From Porphyra umbilicalis (Eukaryota; Rhodophyta; Bangiophyceae; Bangiales; Bangiaceae), in the NCBI GenBank assembly GCA_002049455.2, contig KV918914.1, positions 111,141 through 175,140 of the forward strand: DNA of 64,000 nt, in the 5' to 3' direction. Of this stretch, positions 20,961 to 32,270 are shown one piece after another. Numbering within the stretch: position 1 is the first letter of the stretch; the number at the start of each line of letters is the position of its first letter. The notes beneath the pieces were generated by a model. That model did no database searches. It was not told the origin of the DNA and worked only from the letters and a program-made list of their open reading frames with translations. A program made the position numbers and the translations under genes.

Positions 20961-21408
20961 CGTGGGGTGGGATGGGGTGGGGTGGGGTGGGGGGAGGGGG
21001 GTGGCGGAGAGGGCGGCGGGTGGGGACGGCGCCCGCAGGCGGAGGGCAGGGGGAGGGGGGGAGGGGCGGGACTGCCGGTGCTCGCTGCCGCGGATGCCGG
21101 TGTGGGTGGGGGGGGTTCGGAACGGGCTGCCCCTTCGCCGCCGCGGGGCCCCCACTTGTACCGCCGCCGGCCGGCGCGCCCAGGGGCGGCCCCCCGCCCG
21201 GCCCGTCGCGCCCGCTGCGGGGATGGGGGTAGGGGGGGGGGGGGGGCAGGGGGAAGGGGGTCCCCCCCCGCCGCCGCGCCGCTGTGGGGCGGGGCGGAGA
21301 TCAGTGGTAGGGCCCCACTGGGGGGTTTGCTGCGCCCCACCGGATGCTCAGTGCCCACACAGCCTAACGCAGCAGCGAGAACAATCGTCAGAACAATGGT
21401 CATCCTGA

Positions 21409-22763
21409 ACGGGAGGAAATCCCGTTCAGGCCCTTGTTACGGCACGGCGTATGAACAAGGGAACTCCTGTCACAAACGTTGTTCAGGTGCACGGACCTGA
21501 TCTCGAGGTCTGACCGTAAAAGATCGCGAGACATACAGTTAAAACTCCTGATATCTAGGGTTGATTATTATTGCACTAATCTCTAGACGATGGCAGGTTA
21601 CTTGCGGCCCCTGCGCATTGCTCGTTGTTACTGCCCTGTTTTATTTCTCGAGGGACTACGGCTGGCACTGGGGCCATGAGGACAGAAAAACGGTGCACCC
21701 ATCATAGCTGACCATGTACCAACGGCGGCAGCATCACAGGTGCGGGAACCATTGGGTATGTAGTACCGAGAGCAAGGCACCAAGACCGCAACAGATGCCG
21801 TACCATCCACAACCCACATCAAGCAAGAGCTCGAGATACCGAGAGGGGGGAAGACTAAGAAACTAGAGCAACGATACGACGGAACGAGACAGGGGATGTA
21901 AGAGATAGGAGGCAGGGGGAGCGGGGGACGGACGTAGGGAGCAGGGGGGAGAGAGACTTCTAACCAGGCAGTGGGTGAAAGACATACACGCTGCGCAGGA
22001 AATAAAACATGCACGGAGGGTAGTACAGGCACTCACGGGTCGGATGCCAGTTAAAATAGTTGGCAGTGGTCGAGGGCTTCCTGTACGGTAGTGCAACATC
22101 CGGTGCTGTGACCTCAATGGAAGACACGCAACGATGGACAAACGAACGCTAGACAGAAGAAGATCCAACCACAAGTAGCTCACAACATACCTGTTGGAAC
22201 ACTGGCTCAAAGACCGAGCATGGTAGGGGGGCGCCCAGTCGGGGGGGGGGACGTTGGCGCACGACAGCAAGAGCCGGGAGAGATCGACACGGGCGCTGCG
22301 ATCTCGGATGACGACTGGAGCGGCGGCCGCGGTCTCGCGCGTGTACCTCAGGCCCGAGAAAACGCCTTGGCGTCGTCTTTTTGTGCAGCGCATCGTCGTG
22401 GGCAAGAGGCATCCAGGCCCGTGCAGGACCCCGACCTGGCCAGTTTACGTCTTTGCAATCCATAGCAGGGGTATCATTGGTTTGGAGTAGTGTGACAGTC
22501 TTATATGACCTCGCGATCACCCACGAGACAATTCAGGGCCTGGCAGAGCTTCCCTGAACGGGAACTCCTCCCGTTCAGGCCTTTGTTACAGCACAGACGC
22601 CTGGACGGGAAAAGTCCCGTTCGAGGTTCCTTGAACGGGACTCCCGTTCAAGCTCCCATTCAAGTGTCCACTGTTCTGATGATGGATGCCCATCTTCTCA
22701 TCCCCTGCTCCCTCCCGCCCCGTCAGAGGCCACGCGGTCCTCAATGCCCTCCCCCATTTTTTA
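21409..22763. repeat. spacer with two copies of a palindromic CCTGAACGGGA repeat
   Basis: No gene is supported. A hairpin CCTGAACGGGA...TCCCGTTCAGG followed by CCYTTGTTACRGCAC occurs at about 21405-21455 and again in the same orientation at about 22553-22600. The second copy is followed by two further imperfect palindromes of the same type (about 22610-22670). The sequence between the copies is AT-richer than its surroundings and shows no ORF with recognisable features. Confidence 0.5.
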
Positions 22764-23220
22764 GTGCAAGTCTAGCCGTGCGCCATTGCGCTGTCGCCAT
22801 TTCGCCATATGTTTGGGCGATAGCACAGCGCATCTCTATCGGTCATGTCCTTCGCCATATCCAGAAGTGGAGCCCCATCACACACTTCGATGGCCCAGGC
22901 CTCCTGAATGGACAAAGGAGAGCCCTCCAGCACCAGAGATCGCCTTGCAATGTATCAAGGCCCCGCATGGGGTCGCTGAGGGATGGGGCCGTTGACGACT
23001 TCATTCCTGGTGGACACGAGACACCGGTCACCCCATCATGCCATTGGCCCACGTATTTAGATAAGAGGGTATCCTTCGTTATCCTTCTCGCTATGCTCTG
23101 CAGATTTTGCGAAGGCGATGGCGCAATGGTGAAGAATATGGCGAAATGGCGCACCGATAGAGATGCACTTCGCCATCCGCCGTCGCAGAATGGCGAAATG
23201 GCGCACCGATAGACTTGGTC
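22764..23220. mobile_element. MITE with TTA target duplication (PIF/Harbinger-like)
   Basis: 457 bp flanked by TTA (22761-22763 and 23221-23223). The ends are inverted: GTGCAAGTCTA on the left and GACCAAGTCTA read inward from the right. They are followed by longer inverted similarity containing CGGTGCGCCATTTCGCCAT, which is itself repeated near the right end. There is no transposase ORF. A 3-bp TTA duplication is typical of PIF/Harbinger elements; family assignment is by target site only. Confidence 0.7.
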
Positions 23221-23223
23221 TTA

Positions 23224-23986
23224 AGGCGCTCTCCCCGCCGAGCACCGCCGGGTCGCCAGCTGGCGCCAAGCCCGCATCCACCGGGACCGCCTCGTTGCTT
23301 GCCGCCCCCGCGTCGCCCCTCGATGTGGAACGTCCGGCCCACAACTGCTCCGCATCTGGTTTTCCGGACTGCCGCTTTCGTCAGTCTCATTGTCGCATCT
23401 CCCGCTTGACCTTTCATTTATCCTATCAACGACTTGGCCTCACTGATCTTATGGTGCTTTGCTGAGAATTGGCGCGTGCACGTTTGGCCTGCAACATGTT
23501 TGCACTGGGAGGCCAGACATGTGAGGACGACTGTCAGGCAACGTTCAATTCTTGCTGACTAAGCTGCGGGCCACTCGACCATGTTGTGCGGGCCCGAGGC
23601 CGATCCTGTGGCAGACAGTGGCCTTCGATCCCCCTTGAGGGCCTTGATTCCAAGTCCGTGCTGACACCACAGGGGCGAGTTCTGAATCGCATCGCAAAGG
23701 TGCTGGCCGAGGGCCTCAATTAGGGATCAGGTCTTAAATCATATGCGAGATCGGGCGCTCCAGGAGGGGTCGTGCTTACTCGACAGTTAGGTTTGCAGTG
23801 AGAGGCCGAATCCGAACCCGAACGTGCACGACCCTCTGAGACTTCCTGGTCAATCCATTTGGATATCATGGCGCGTTCATTGGCTGTCTATCCACGTCAA
23901 TTCTGCAGCCAATGGTATCCATCATGGGATTGACACGACCAGTTCCTTCTCATTGACATCTGACGTTGTGTCCATGGGTAGGGCTG
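23224..23986. other. spacer without a supportable gene
   Basis: Left flank of copia-B. Only short shadow ORFs, no domain and no terminal repeats other than the target-site copy at its right end. Confidence 0.35.
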
Positions 23987-23991
23987 GGCAT

Positions 23992-24258
23992 TGTTAGGCA
24001 CCGCCAGACGGCCGTGCCCAACGGCGGCACGTGCCACCCGCCGCGGGCGGGTCGACGGGGAGATTGGTCGTGGATGGATTGCGTGGGCGACTTGTGACCA
24101 TGGACTGCGCGGGAGTTGTGACGAGTGTCAGCGAGGGTCCGCGATTGGTGACATGAGATTCCCGGTCGGTCCGCTGGGCTGTCTGGGGGGAGATATAGGG
24201 GTGGGCGTGGCGCGGCCACAGCCACTCGCATAAACGGACCAACGTGCATGACTTGACA
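23992..24258 (+). repeat. copia-B 5' LTR
   Basis: 267 bp, starting TGTTAGGCACCGCC and ending CATGACTTGACA. It contains a TATA-like motif (GATATAGG near 24191) suitable for a promoter in U3. Its partner is at 28640-28906. Confidence 0.95.
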
Positions 24259-24272
24259 GGTTATGGGCCCAG
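24259..24272 (+). other. copia-B primer-binding site (initiator tRNA-Met anticodon arm)
   Basis: GGTTATGGGCCCAG immediately follows the LTR. It is complementary to the anticodon stem-loop of initiator tRNA-Met (CTGGGCCCATAACC), implying priming by a cleaved tRNA half, as known for Drosophila copia. It is identical to the site of copia-A, although the two elements are otherwise unrelated at base level. Confidence 0.8.
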
Positions 24273-24408
24273 TGCTGACGGCGGCGATCCAAACGCCTCC
24301 GTCGTCACCGCTGCGCGCGATTCGACGCACTACCCCGCACGTTCAAACCCCTGCCCGTTGACCGACAAAGACAGGCGACCAGATCCGGATTTGACAGACC
24401 CCGCCCCG

Positions 24409-25701
24409 ATGACTGACCCGGTGGAGACCAACGAGTTCCGGGTCGAGAAATTGGACAACGACTACGCCACATGGGCGATAATATTCCAGGCAAGCCTGGA
24501 GGACAAGGAGCTGTGGGAAGCGATCGCCGACCCGCAGCCCGACGCGGAGATTGACCCGACTGGGGCGGCCACGTGGGCCAAGAAGGACCGGCGCGCCTTC
24601 GGGCGCCTGAAGATGAGCGTCGCACTGCACCACCTCCCGACGGTGCAGTCGTGCTCAAGCGCCAAGGAGGCGTGGGACGCGCTGGCGGGCGTCTTTACCG
24701 CCAAGATGAACGCCCGGCGCCTGCAGCTGACGCAGGACTTTGCCCTGCTCAAGATCGAGCCGGGAGAGACCTTGTTGGCCTACTCGGGGCGGGCCAAGAA
24801 GTTACAGCTGGAGATGGCGGCCACGGGCCACCCGTACGACAACAACACCGTGTTGATCCACTTCCTCAACGGTGTGGGCGACGACTACAAGACGGAGAAG
24901 AAGCTGCTTACGAACAACGGCTCCGTCATGCGCTGGGACGAGGTCATGCCCATGCTGTACCCCGTGGAGAATGAGCGCATCGACAGCACCAACGACAAGG
25001 AGGGCACCCCCGTCGGTGCCTACTCCGCCCAGGGCGGCACCAGGTGGCCGCGGGATGTGCCCATGCCTCGGGAGGAGCGTCGCCGCCGGGTGGTATGCTG
25101 GGCGTGCGGGATCAAGGGGCACTACCAGCGGGAGTGCACCAAGGGGAGTGGCGACCGCCCCGGCACCAGAGGGGGACCGTCCGCTGCCTTCATGGCGACC
25201 GGCACGCGGGCGGGCGGACAGCGCGTGGCTTCCAGCAACGACGCGCTTGGGGCACCCAGTGCACAGGGGACCCAACCCGCGGCGTCTGCGTCGGTGGCCG
25301 GGGGCCGCGCTGGCGCCCAGGCGGGCGCCGCGTGGATGATTGACTCGGGTGCAACGAACCACATGCACACCCGCCGCGGGGGCTTTTGTACTTACAACCC
25401 CGAGGCGTCCGAGGTGACCGTCGCCAATGGCTTCTCGGTGCATTCGCCGGGGCACGGCTCGCTCGCCCTGTCCACCTCCCTCGGCGGCACGGTGTCACTC
25501 GGCCACGCGCTCTACGTGCCGGGAATCACGGCCAATCTGCTGTCCGTTCGCGCCATGGCCAAGCGCGGCAAGGTGACGTTTGAGGGCGACGTGTGCACCA
25601 TCGAGCAGAACGGGCGGGTCGTGGGAACGGGGCACGTGGACACAAGCGAGCAGTACATATTTGACGGTACCACCGTGGAGTCCGCGGCACTCACGGCGTA
25701 A
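24409..25701 (+). CDS. copia-B gag and protease
   Basis: Start chosen at the ATG at 24409 (MTDPVETNEFRVEKLDNDYA), the first ATG after the primer-binding site in this frame; the frame is open from the LTR but without ATG. Gag resembles the UBN2/copia gag family (TWAIIFQASLEDKELWEAI). A CCHC knuckle (CWACGIKGHYQREC) sits near 25100-25140. The protease has the canonical WMIDSGATNHM near 25333. The frame ends at TAA 25699-25701, just before the GAG-pre-integrase domain, which continues in a different frame. The break may be a lesion or a frameshift signal; the two nonsense codons downstream favour a lesion. Confidence 0.88.
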   Translation: MTDPVETNEFRVEKLDNDYATWAIIFQASLEDKELWEAIADPQPDAEIDPTGAATWAKKDRRAFGRLKMSVALHHLPTVQSCSSAKEAWDALAGVFTAKMNARRLQLTQDFALLKIEPGETLLAYSGRAKKLQLEMAATGHPYDNNTVLIHFLNGVGDDYKTEKKLLTNNGSVMRWDEVMPMLYPVENERIDSTNDKEGTPVGAYSAQGGTRWPRDVPMPREERRRRVVCWACGIKGHYQRECTKGSGDRPGTRGGPSAAFMATGTRAGGQRVASSNDALGAPSAQGTQPAASASVAGGRAGAQAGAAWMIDSGATNHMHTRRGGFCTYNPEASEVTVANGFSVHSPGHGSLALSTSLGGTVSLGHALYVPGITANLLSVRAMAKRGKVTFEGDVCTIEQNGRVVGTGHVDTSEQYIFDGTTVESAALTA

Positions 25702-28568
25702 CCCTCGGCGGTGCAGCGGTGGCCTATGGCCGTGCCGGCGACGTTGGGCACCTGTGACACCGACGCTTCGGGCACCTTGGCCTGGCCAATGTCGCCAAGG
25801 TGGCCAAACCGACGACCGGCGTGACCCTCAAGCCGGGCGACGTGGCGACAACCGAGGGCGCCCCCTGCGTGCCCTGCGTGCAGGCCCGGCTGACCCATAG
25901 CCCCCACGACGGCACCACGACCCACACCTCCAAGCTGGAGAATCTGCATGTCGACGTCGTGGGGCCGCTGGACCCGTCCGAGGGGGGCGCCGTCCACTTC
26001 ATGGCGGCGCTAGACGACGCGACCGAAATGTGATTCGCCACCCCCATCAAGACCAAGGCCGAGGCGGGCCCGGCGCTGCGCGTCTGGGTCGCCCACCTCG
26101 AGAAGCAGACGAAGTTAAAATTCAAGATAATCCGCTGCGACGGCGCGGGGGAGCTCGTCAACAGCGCCCCCATGATTGCGTTCTTCAATGAGACGGGCAT
26201 CAAGGCGGAGACGACGGCGCCCTACAATCCCCAGATGAATGGCAAGGCGGAGCGCCTGAACCGGACGATCATGGAGCGCCTGCGGGCGGTGCTGTTGGAG
26301 TACAAGTTGCCGCGGTCGCTGTGGGCGGAGCTGCTGATGGCGCTCTTTTTCCTACGCAACCGCTCGCCCACCGCCGACGGCCAGGCCACCCCCTATGAAC
26401 GTTTCTACGGCGCGAAGCCGGACGTGGCCCACTTACGCGTGTTGGGCAGCCCCGCGTATGCGCTCAAGCCAAGCACCACCTACAACAAGCTCGACGCAAA
26501 GACGCTCCTGGGGACGATCGTCGGCAACGCTGCAGGCGGCCACGCCTTCCGCATCAAGTCGGCTGTCACCGGGAAAATCCTCATCCGCCGTGACGTCGTG
26601 GCCGACGAGACGGTTCCCGTCACGCCCGTGCATCCCAGCGCGCTGCCTGTCTCCCTCTTCCTGCCCGAGGGCTGGTCGATCGATACCCCTGCGAGCAGCA
26701 CCCGGGGGGATGACGGCAGCGGGGGGGACGTGCCGGGCAACGAAGTGCCGGGCGTCGGCATGGGGCGGGACGTCCCGGGCGACGACGTGCCGGGCGCCGA
26801 CACGGCCGACACAACGGGCGCGGCCGCGCCGGGGGCTGCCGGCCTGCGCGACGACGGGCCACCGGGCCACGGCTACTTCCTGCGCCACAGGGCGGCTTCC
26901 GACACGCCCACCGCGTCCGCCTTGACCGCCCTGGCTCATGTGCCCCCGACACCAGCGCCGCTCCACTCCTTGACGGTCGTCGACGCCGTGTCCCACCCCG
27001 AGTGGTGCGCCACGCCGCTCAAGACCCGCACCGACGCCCTCACCCGCCGCGACGCGCACCTGTGGCAACAGGCAATGGACGACGAGATGGCCTCCTTGCG
27101 CGAAGCCAACGCGTGGGAGCTCTTGGCGCTGCCCGCCGGTGCCACCACCACCGGGGGCCGCTGGGTGTTTGACTTTAAGCGCGACGCCAACGGCACCGTG
27201 ACCCGCTACAAGGCACGGTACGTCGCGCAGGGCTACACCCAGCGGGCGGGTGTGGACTACATGGACGTGTGGGCACCATGCCCAGCGCGCGCAACGGTGC
27301 GCGCGGTGATGGCGATGGTCGCCGCCGACGACCTCGAACTACATGTCATTGACATCAAGACGGCCTACTTGAACGCCCCCATGGACATGGACGTATATGT
27401 GCAGCAGCCGGAGGGCTACGAGGTGGGCGCTCCGGGGACCGTCGCCCGCCTGCGGCACGCCCTCTATGGCTGCAAACAGGCAGGGCGACTGTGGGGAAAC
27501 CAGTGCCACAAGACGCTAACGGACTTTGGCGCCGAGAGGTCAACGGCGGACCCGACGATGTACGTGTGGCGGCACGCGGTGCATGGGCCGATCTTCATCC
27601 TCGTCCATGTGGACGACATGGCCATCGCGGCCAAGACGCTGGCGGGCGTATCGGCGGCCAAGGATGTGGTGCTGTCCACCTACAAGGGGCGGGACCTGGG
27701 AGCCTCCGACACATTCCTCGGCATGCGTGTTTGCCGCGACCGCGCGGCGGGCACGCTGTGGCTAAGCTGCCCGGGCGTCACCGTGGCGTTGCTGCAGCAG
27801 TTTAGGATGAGCGACTCTCGACCCAATAAGCTCCCGCTGCCGGCCAAAGCTTCTCTGGGGCGGACGGGGGAACAACAGCTGGTGGACACTACGCCGTACG
27901 CGGAACTGGTGGGGAGCATCCTCTACCTCTCCACCACTACGCGGCCCGACCTCGCCTACGCCTCTGGGCTGCTGGCGCGCTACATGAGCAACCCTGAGGA
28001 GCAGCATTGGACGGCGGCCAAGGGCGTCCTTCGATACCTTGCCGGGACGGTCAGCTACGGGCTGTGCTACGGTGGCAGCGAGGCGTTGGCCGGCGCGGTC
28101 GACGCTGACTTTGGTGGTTCCCCGGAGACGAGGCGGTCGACCACCGGTTGGGTCTTCACCTGGAACGGCGCCGCCATCTCCTGGGGGAGCAAGCGGCAGC
28201 CCACCGTGTCGACCTCCACCGCGGAGGCCGAGTACGTGGCGGCCGCGGCGGCTACACGTGAGGCGCTATGGGTGCGCAAGCTCATGGTGGACCTGGGCCA
28301 GCCGGCGGCGCCCATCGACATGGCTAAGGACAACCAGGCGTGCATCTCTCTCATTGCGAACCCCGAGACCACCGGGCGAGCGAAGCACATCGACATAGCT
28401 CACCATATGGTGCGTGAGCGCGTGGCGATGGGGGAGGTGAAGTTTACCTACACACCGGGCGCCGAGGTGCTAGCCGACGGGATGACCAAGGCGCTGCCCA
28501 CGCCCGCCTTTGACACCTTTCGCTCACGTATGGGCGTGGGCAGCACCGGGGACGGGGCGGCGGGGTAG
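25702..28568 (+). pseudogene. copia-B integrase, reverse transcriptase and RNase H, with two Trp-to-TGA stops
   Basis: The frame reads GHL-stop-HRRFGHLGLANVAK (TGA near 25754 where copia elements have Trp in LWHRRFGH), CVPCVQA, the integrase core (VDVVGPLDPSEGG), a second TGA at 26032 in TEM-stop-FATPIK, again where Trp is expected, then 798 open codons from 26172. These hold PYNPQMNGKAERLNR, the reverse transcriptase (IDIKTAYLNAPMDMDVYVQQ; catalytic box LVHVDDM; YGCKQAGRLW) and RNase H (DADFGGSPETRRSTTGW, TAEAEYVAA, KDNQACI, KHIDIAHH), ending at TAG before the purine tract. The domain order IN-RT-RH defines Ty1/copia. Confidence 0.92.
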
Positions 28569-28639
28569 TCGGCTCGCGCCAGCCTTAGGGCATTGCGGCG
28601 CTGACCCGACCGACCGAGATGGCCACGGCCGTGGGGGAG

Positions 28640-28906
28640 TGTTACGCACCGCCAGTCGGCCGTGCCCAACGGCGGCACGTGCCACCCGCCGCGGGCGGGT
28701 CGACGGGGAGATTGGTCGTGGATGGATTGCGTGGGCGACTTGTGACCATGGACTGCGCGGGAGTTGTGACGAGTGTCAGCGAGGGTCCGCGATTGGTGAC
28801 GTGAGATTCCCGGTCGGTCCGCTGGGCTGTCTGGGGGGAGATATAGGGGTGGGCGTGGCGCGGCCACAGCCACTCGCATGAACGGACCAACGTGCATGAC
28901 TTGACA
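28640..28906 (+). repeat. copia-B 3' LTR
   Basis: 267 bp, TGTTACGCACCG...GACTTGACA, nearly identical to the 5' LTR. It is preceded by the purine tract and followed by the GGCAT target copy. Confidence 0.95.
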
Positions 28907-29039
28907 GGCATGGGACCACCCAGGAGCATTCTATTGCCAACAGGATTCTTCACGTGGCTGCCGTCGGGCCCTGGTAGTGGTGTCAATCGACAAAGCCCCG
29001 CTGACATGACAGGTTCTTTCGGGATTGACGTGGCACTGG

Positions 29040-29660
29040 CTGGCTCTGCCACTTCGATGGCGCCGCCGCCGCCGACGCCGCCGCCGCCGCCGACGCGGTA
29101 ACGGGCTTTGTGTCGCCCGCCGCCGCGGGCGCGGCGGTGCGGGAGCACCCCGTTCTGTGGGGCGCCCACCGGCGCTTCCTGTACGAGGTACGCGACGCGC
29201 GCGTGGTCGCCGACGAAGTGGCAGCGGCAGCGGCGCGCGCCAAGACGGCGGCAGAGGCGGCGGCGGCGGCCGAGGCGGACGGCGCCGCCGCCGATGGGCC
29301 GGGGGGGGGGGGGGGGGGCGGCCGCCGCGGCGGGCGGCGGCGGCGGTGGGGGTGGCAGCGGCGGCAGCGGCGGCGACGGCGCGGGGGGGGGGGCGGCAGC
29401 GTCGCCGATGTGACGGCGGCCGCGGCGGCTGCCGTCGATGCCGACGCGGCGGCGGCGGCCGAGGCGGCGGCGCCCCCCCACGTGACGCGCGGCGGCTACC
29501 CCCCCCCTCCCGCCGCCAACGGCGACGGCACCGCGGCCGCCGCCGCGTCTGCGGGCGCCGCCGCCGCCGCCGCGGCCGCGTCGGCGCTGACGCTCGTCGG
29601 CCCCGACGTCTGCATCGAAGGCTGCCACTGTCCACGCACTCACGTGCCTGGCGTCTTTTT
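29040..29660 (+). CDS. Ala-rich protein exon, unknown function (tentative)
   Basis: A plus-strand frame reads an Ala/Asp-rich lead (DAVTGFVSPAAAGAAV), then a more complex helix-like block (REHPVLWGAHRRFLYEVRD, ARVVADEVAAAAARAKTAAE), a poly-G-derived Gly/Arg stretch (29301-29395), more poly-Ala, then ALTLVGPDVCIEGCHCP. The non-repetitive blocks look like protein, but two long G-runs could hide length errors that change frame. No start codon or splice site is convincing. The ORF stays open to 30375, but the second half does not look coding. Family unknown. Confidence 0.3.
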
Positions 29661-30909
29661 CCCAGCTGCATGTCTACTTTCCAGTGCGGTTGTTTTGTGG
29701 GCTGTGGTCCCTGAGTGTCGAAGGCGCTGGTACGGTTGGGAGCACGGTGCAGTGCGTGGGGGCGAGATAGGCATGATTTTTTCGTCGGCGATTGTGACAA
29801 TTTTCGGCATGTCACAGATGCTGGTTTCTGACCCACGGGATCACCGGGTGCTCATCCTGCTTGTGGCGGACAGAAATTCCACGTGGCCGCACGCGTCCCG
29901 CAGTTTTCGCCGGAACTTCTTCGCCCGCGTTTCTTGCTGCCGCCGCCGTGGCCGCGGCGGCGCCGCTACCAGGAGCGCCCCTGGCGCCCCGCGCGGCGGA
30001 CACGCGGGGGGACTGCGGCGGCTACCTTTTTATGCCTGTTCCTGCATGAGAACGGTCGGGCGGAGACGGCGGCCGTGCCGTTTGAGCCGCGGGGTGTGTG
30101 GCGGTGGTTTTTGCCTCGTCGTGCTCCCCCCCCCCCTGGACCTCCGGCGACATTGCCGCCGCTGTGCATGGAGGCGGCTGATCCCCCTCCCCAAGCTTCC
30201 TTTTCAGTCCTACCTGGAGGTGGGCGATCACCGAGCGGGGGGGGGAGCCCCGCGGTGGGCGCCAGGGGGCGATGGTAGCGACCGACGCGGCGGCGCCCGA
30301 GGCGGCCGCGGCCTCGACGACGGGCGGCAGCGGCAACGAATACCCGACGACGGCTACCAGAACGGACGTGCTTAACGATGACAAAGGCGACAAGGCGACG
30401 GGGTGTCTGGTCGAGGCGGACAGGACGGCGGGAGGGAGGGGGGGTGGTGGGAGGCAGGTTGGGCGGGGTGAGAGGGGGGGCGGGCGATGGGGGGGGGCGT
30501 CGCTCCCGTGTGACGTGAGCGGACGCGGTCTTGGAGGCCGGGGGGTCGCCGCTGCCATGGCGGCGTGGTCCCTCGCCCTCTGACTGCGGAACTTCTCCGA
30601 GCACACGGCACTCGGCGCAGGGGTGAGGTGATGCCAGTGCGGGCGTCACGGACACTGCTACCCATGCATCTGTTGCTACCAGGCTCCTCTTTAGGTGTCC
30701 CGCAGCTATCCCGGCATTTGCCTTGGAGGGAGGGGGGGGGCAGCGGGGTGGGGTGAAGGGTGTGATGCCTATGCCCTAGGCGCTGTAAATGCGCAGTCAT
30801 TCAGCATCAGTGAGGCAGGGGAGGGAGTCGGCCGCCGTAAGTGGTGTTGGGAAATCTCAACTGCCTCTCACGTTGCCACCATCTCGCGTCACCGCCCCTG
30901 TTCCTCTCA

Positions 30910-31680
30910 CGTCCATTCACCCTATCCCTGCTCCCTCAAACCATCCTCCTTCCCTCCCTCCTCCTTTCTTTACCATCCGCCCTCCCCCACACCGTCTACC
31001 ATGGCCGATGCATACACTCCCTTCTCTCTGGTCCATGCCCGTTGGCCATGATTTCGCATCATGCGCCGCGTATATTTGGTGCCCGCACTGGCGTCGACAC
31101 GGGCTGACGTGTTCATTGTGGGCCACCAGGAGGAAACAGAGGTGTATTCTGGCGCAAAACGCGGAAGGGGGGGGAAGGATGGGGGGGGAGGGATTTGTGG
31201 GGAGGGGGGGGTAGGGAGGGGGCAGGCCTGCGCTGCCATTGCAACAGTGGCGATGGTGGGCTGATGAGCTCCTGCCTTGACGGCGACGGGCGCCGATGGC
31301 CGACCACCAAATGGGTCGGACGCGTGGCGGCCGCAAGCGGTGGTTGCCCCCCCCCCCGCACCTCTCGCCTCGGAGGACCGCATCGCCTGCGCGATGCAGC
31401 ACGCCCTGGTGCCACCGCCGGTGCATCTGCCTGCCACCACGCCGCAACCTGCGTCTCGATGCCGTAGACGGTGGGGCGTGGGCCGCGGCAGGTGACACGG
31501 CGGCGGCGGGTGGACGCCTTGGCGCCGCACGGGCGGTGCATGGACCGGGGTGGGTGGCTTCCGAGGGTGATGGCACGGGGTGTGGGGGGGGGTGTGTGTC
31601 GGCAACGATCTGCGCCTCCTTTCCGCTACTTGGAAGAGTCGGCCTGTAGGGGAGAGGGGAGGGGGGAGGAGACACCAACT
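30910..31680 (-). other. possible downstream exons of a minus-strand host gene (tentative)
   Basis: Minus-strand segments here have a C-rich tract ending CAG (about 31155) followed by open sequence, and an upstream block (GVVAGRCTGGGTRACCIAQ) that looks non-random. They lie downstream, in transcription order, of the exon at 32894-32271, whose donor has no assigned acceptor. I could not settle the frame, so this is only a candidate region. Confidence 0.2.
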
Positions 31681-32270
31681 ATCCCGTGCCGTGCATCGGG
31701 GAGCGGGGGGTTGCTGACGACGCCGACGAGAGTGCGGGCAGCCGTGACACTTGGGCGGGGTGGGAGGACGAAGTGGGGTACATGACGGCCGTGGACCACC
31801 TCTGTGGGCGCTACACGTGTGCGTCCGCCCCAATTGACTGCCACCGCCATTCTTTCGTGGCTGGCCGCCGTGCTCGGAGCGGAAATTCGGGTGGGGGGAA
31901 AAACGAAGTGATGCCATACCAGTGGCGGCCCCTTCTGCCCCCACCACAGCCGCCGTCACCACCGCCGGCACCGCCGCCGCCACCGCCGCCGCCACCGCCG
32001 TCGCCACCGCTCCTACCTCTGCCTCCGACGTCGCCGCAGCCGCCGCCGGCTCGCCCTCTTCGGCTTGTGCGGGCGCGCAGACCGCGACAGCAGGCCCCGC
32101 GGCAGCCCCACCCCCCCCGCCCGCCATATATACGCGGGACACACTCCCCGCGGTGACGGTCGGCAGCACTCCAATTTCTCGGGCAATGGTGCCCTTTTCT
32201 CCGGAAGCGTCGCCCCCCTCCCGACGATGATGGCCGTCCCGCCCGTCTACGACTGCTATCCCCTACTCAC

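Larger units (their letters stand above)
23992..28906 (+). mobile_element. copia-B: complete LTR retrotransposon with perfect target duplication
   Basis: 4915-bp Ty1/copia element. Two 267-bp LTRs, a primer-binding site directly after the left LTR, gag-PR-IN-RT-RH order, and a purine tract (GTGGGGGAG, 28631-28639) directly before the right LTR. The 5-bp target duplication GGCAT is perfect (23987-23991 and 28907-28911). I count four LTR-LTR differences (23995 G/C, 24008 A/T, one A/G in GTGACRTGAG, one A/G in CGCATRAACGG), so insertion is fairly recent. The coding region nevertheless carries a frame change and two TGA codons, so this copy needs a helper. Confidence 0.95.
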
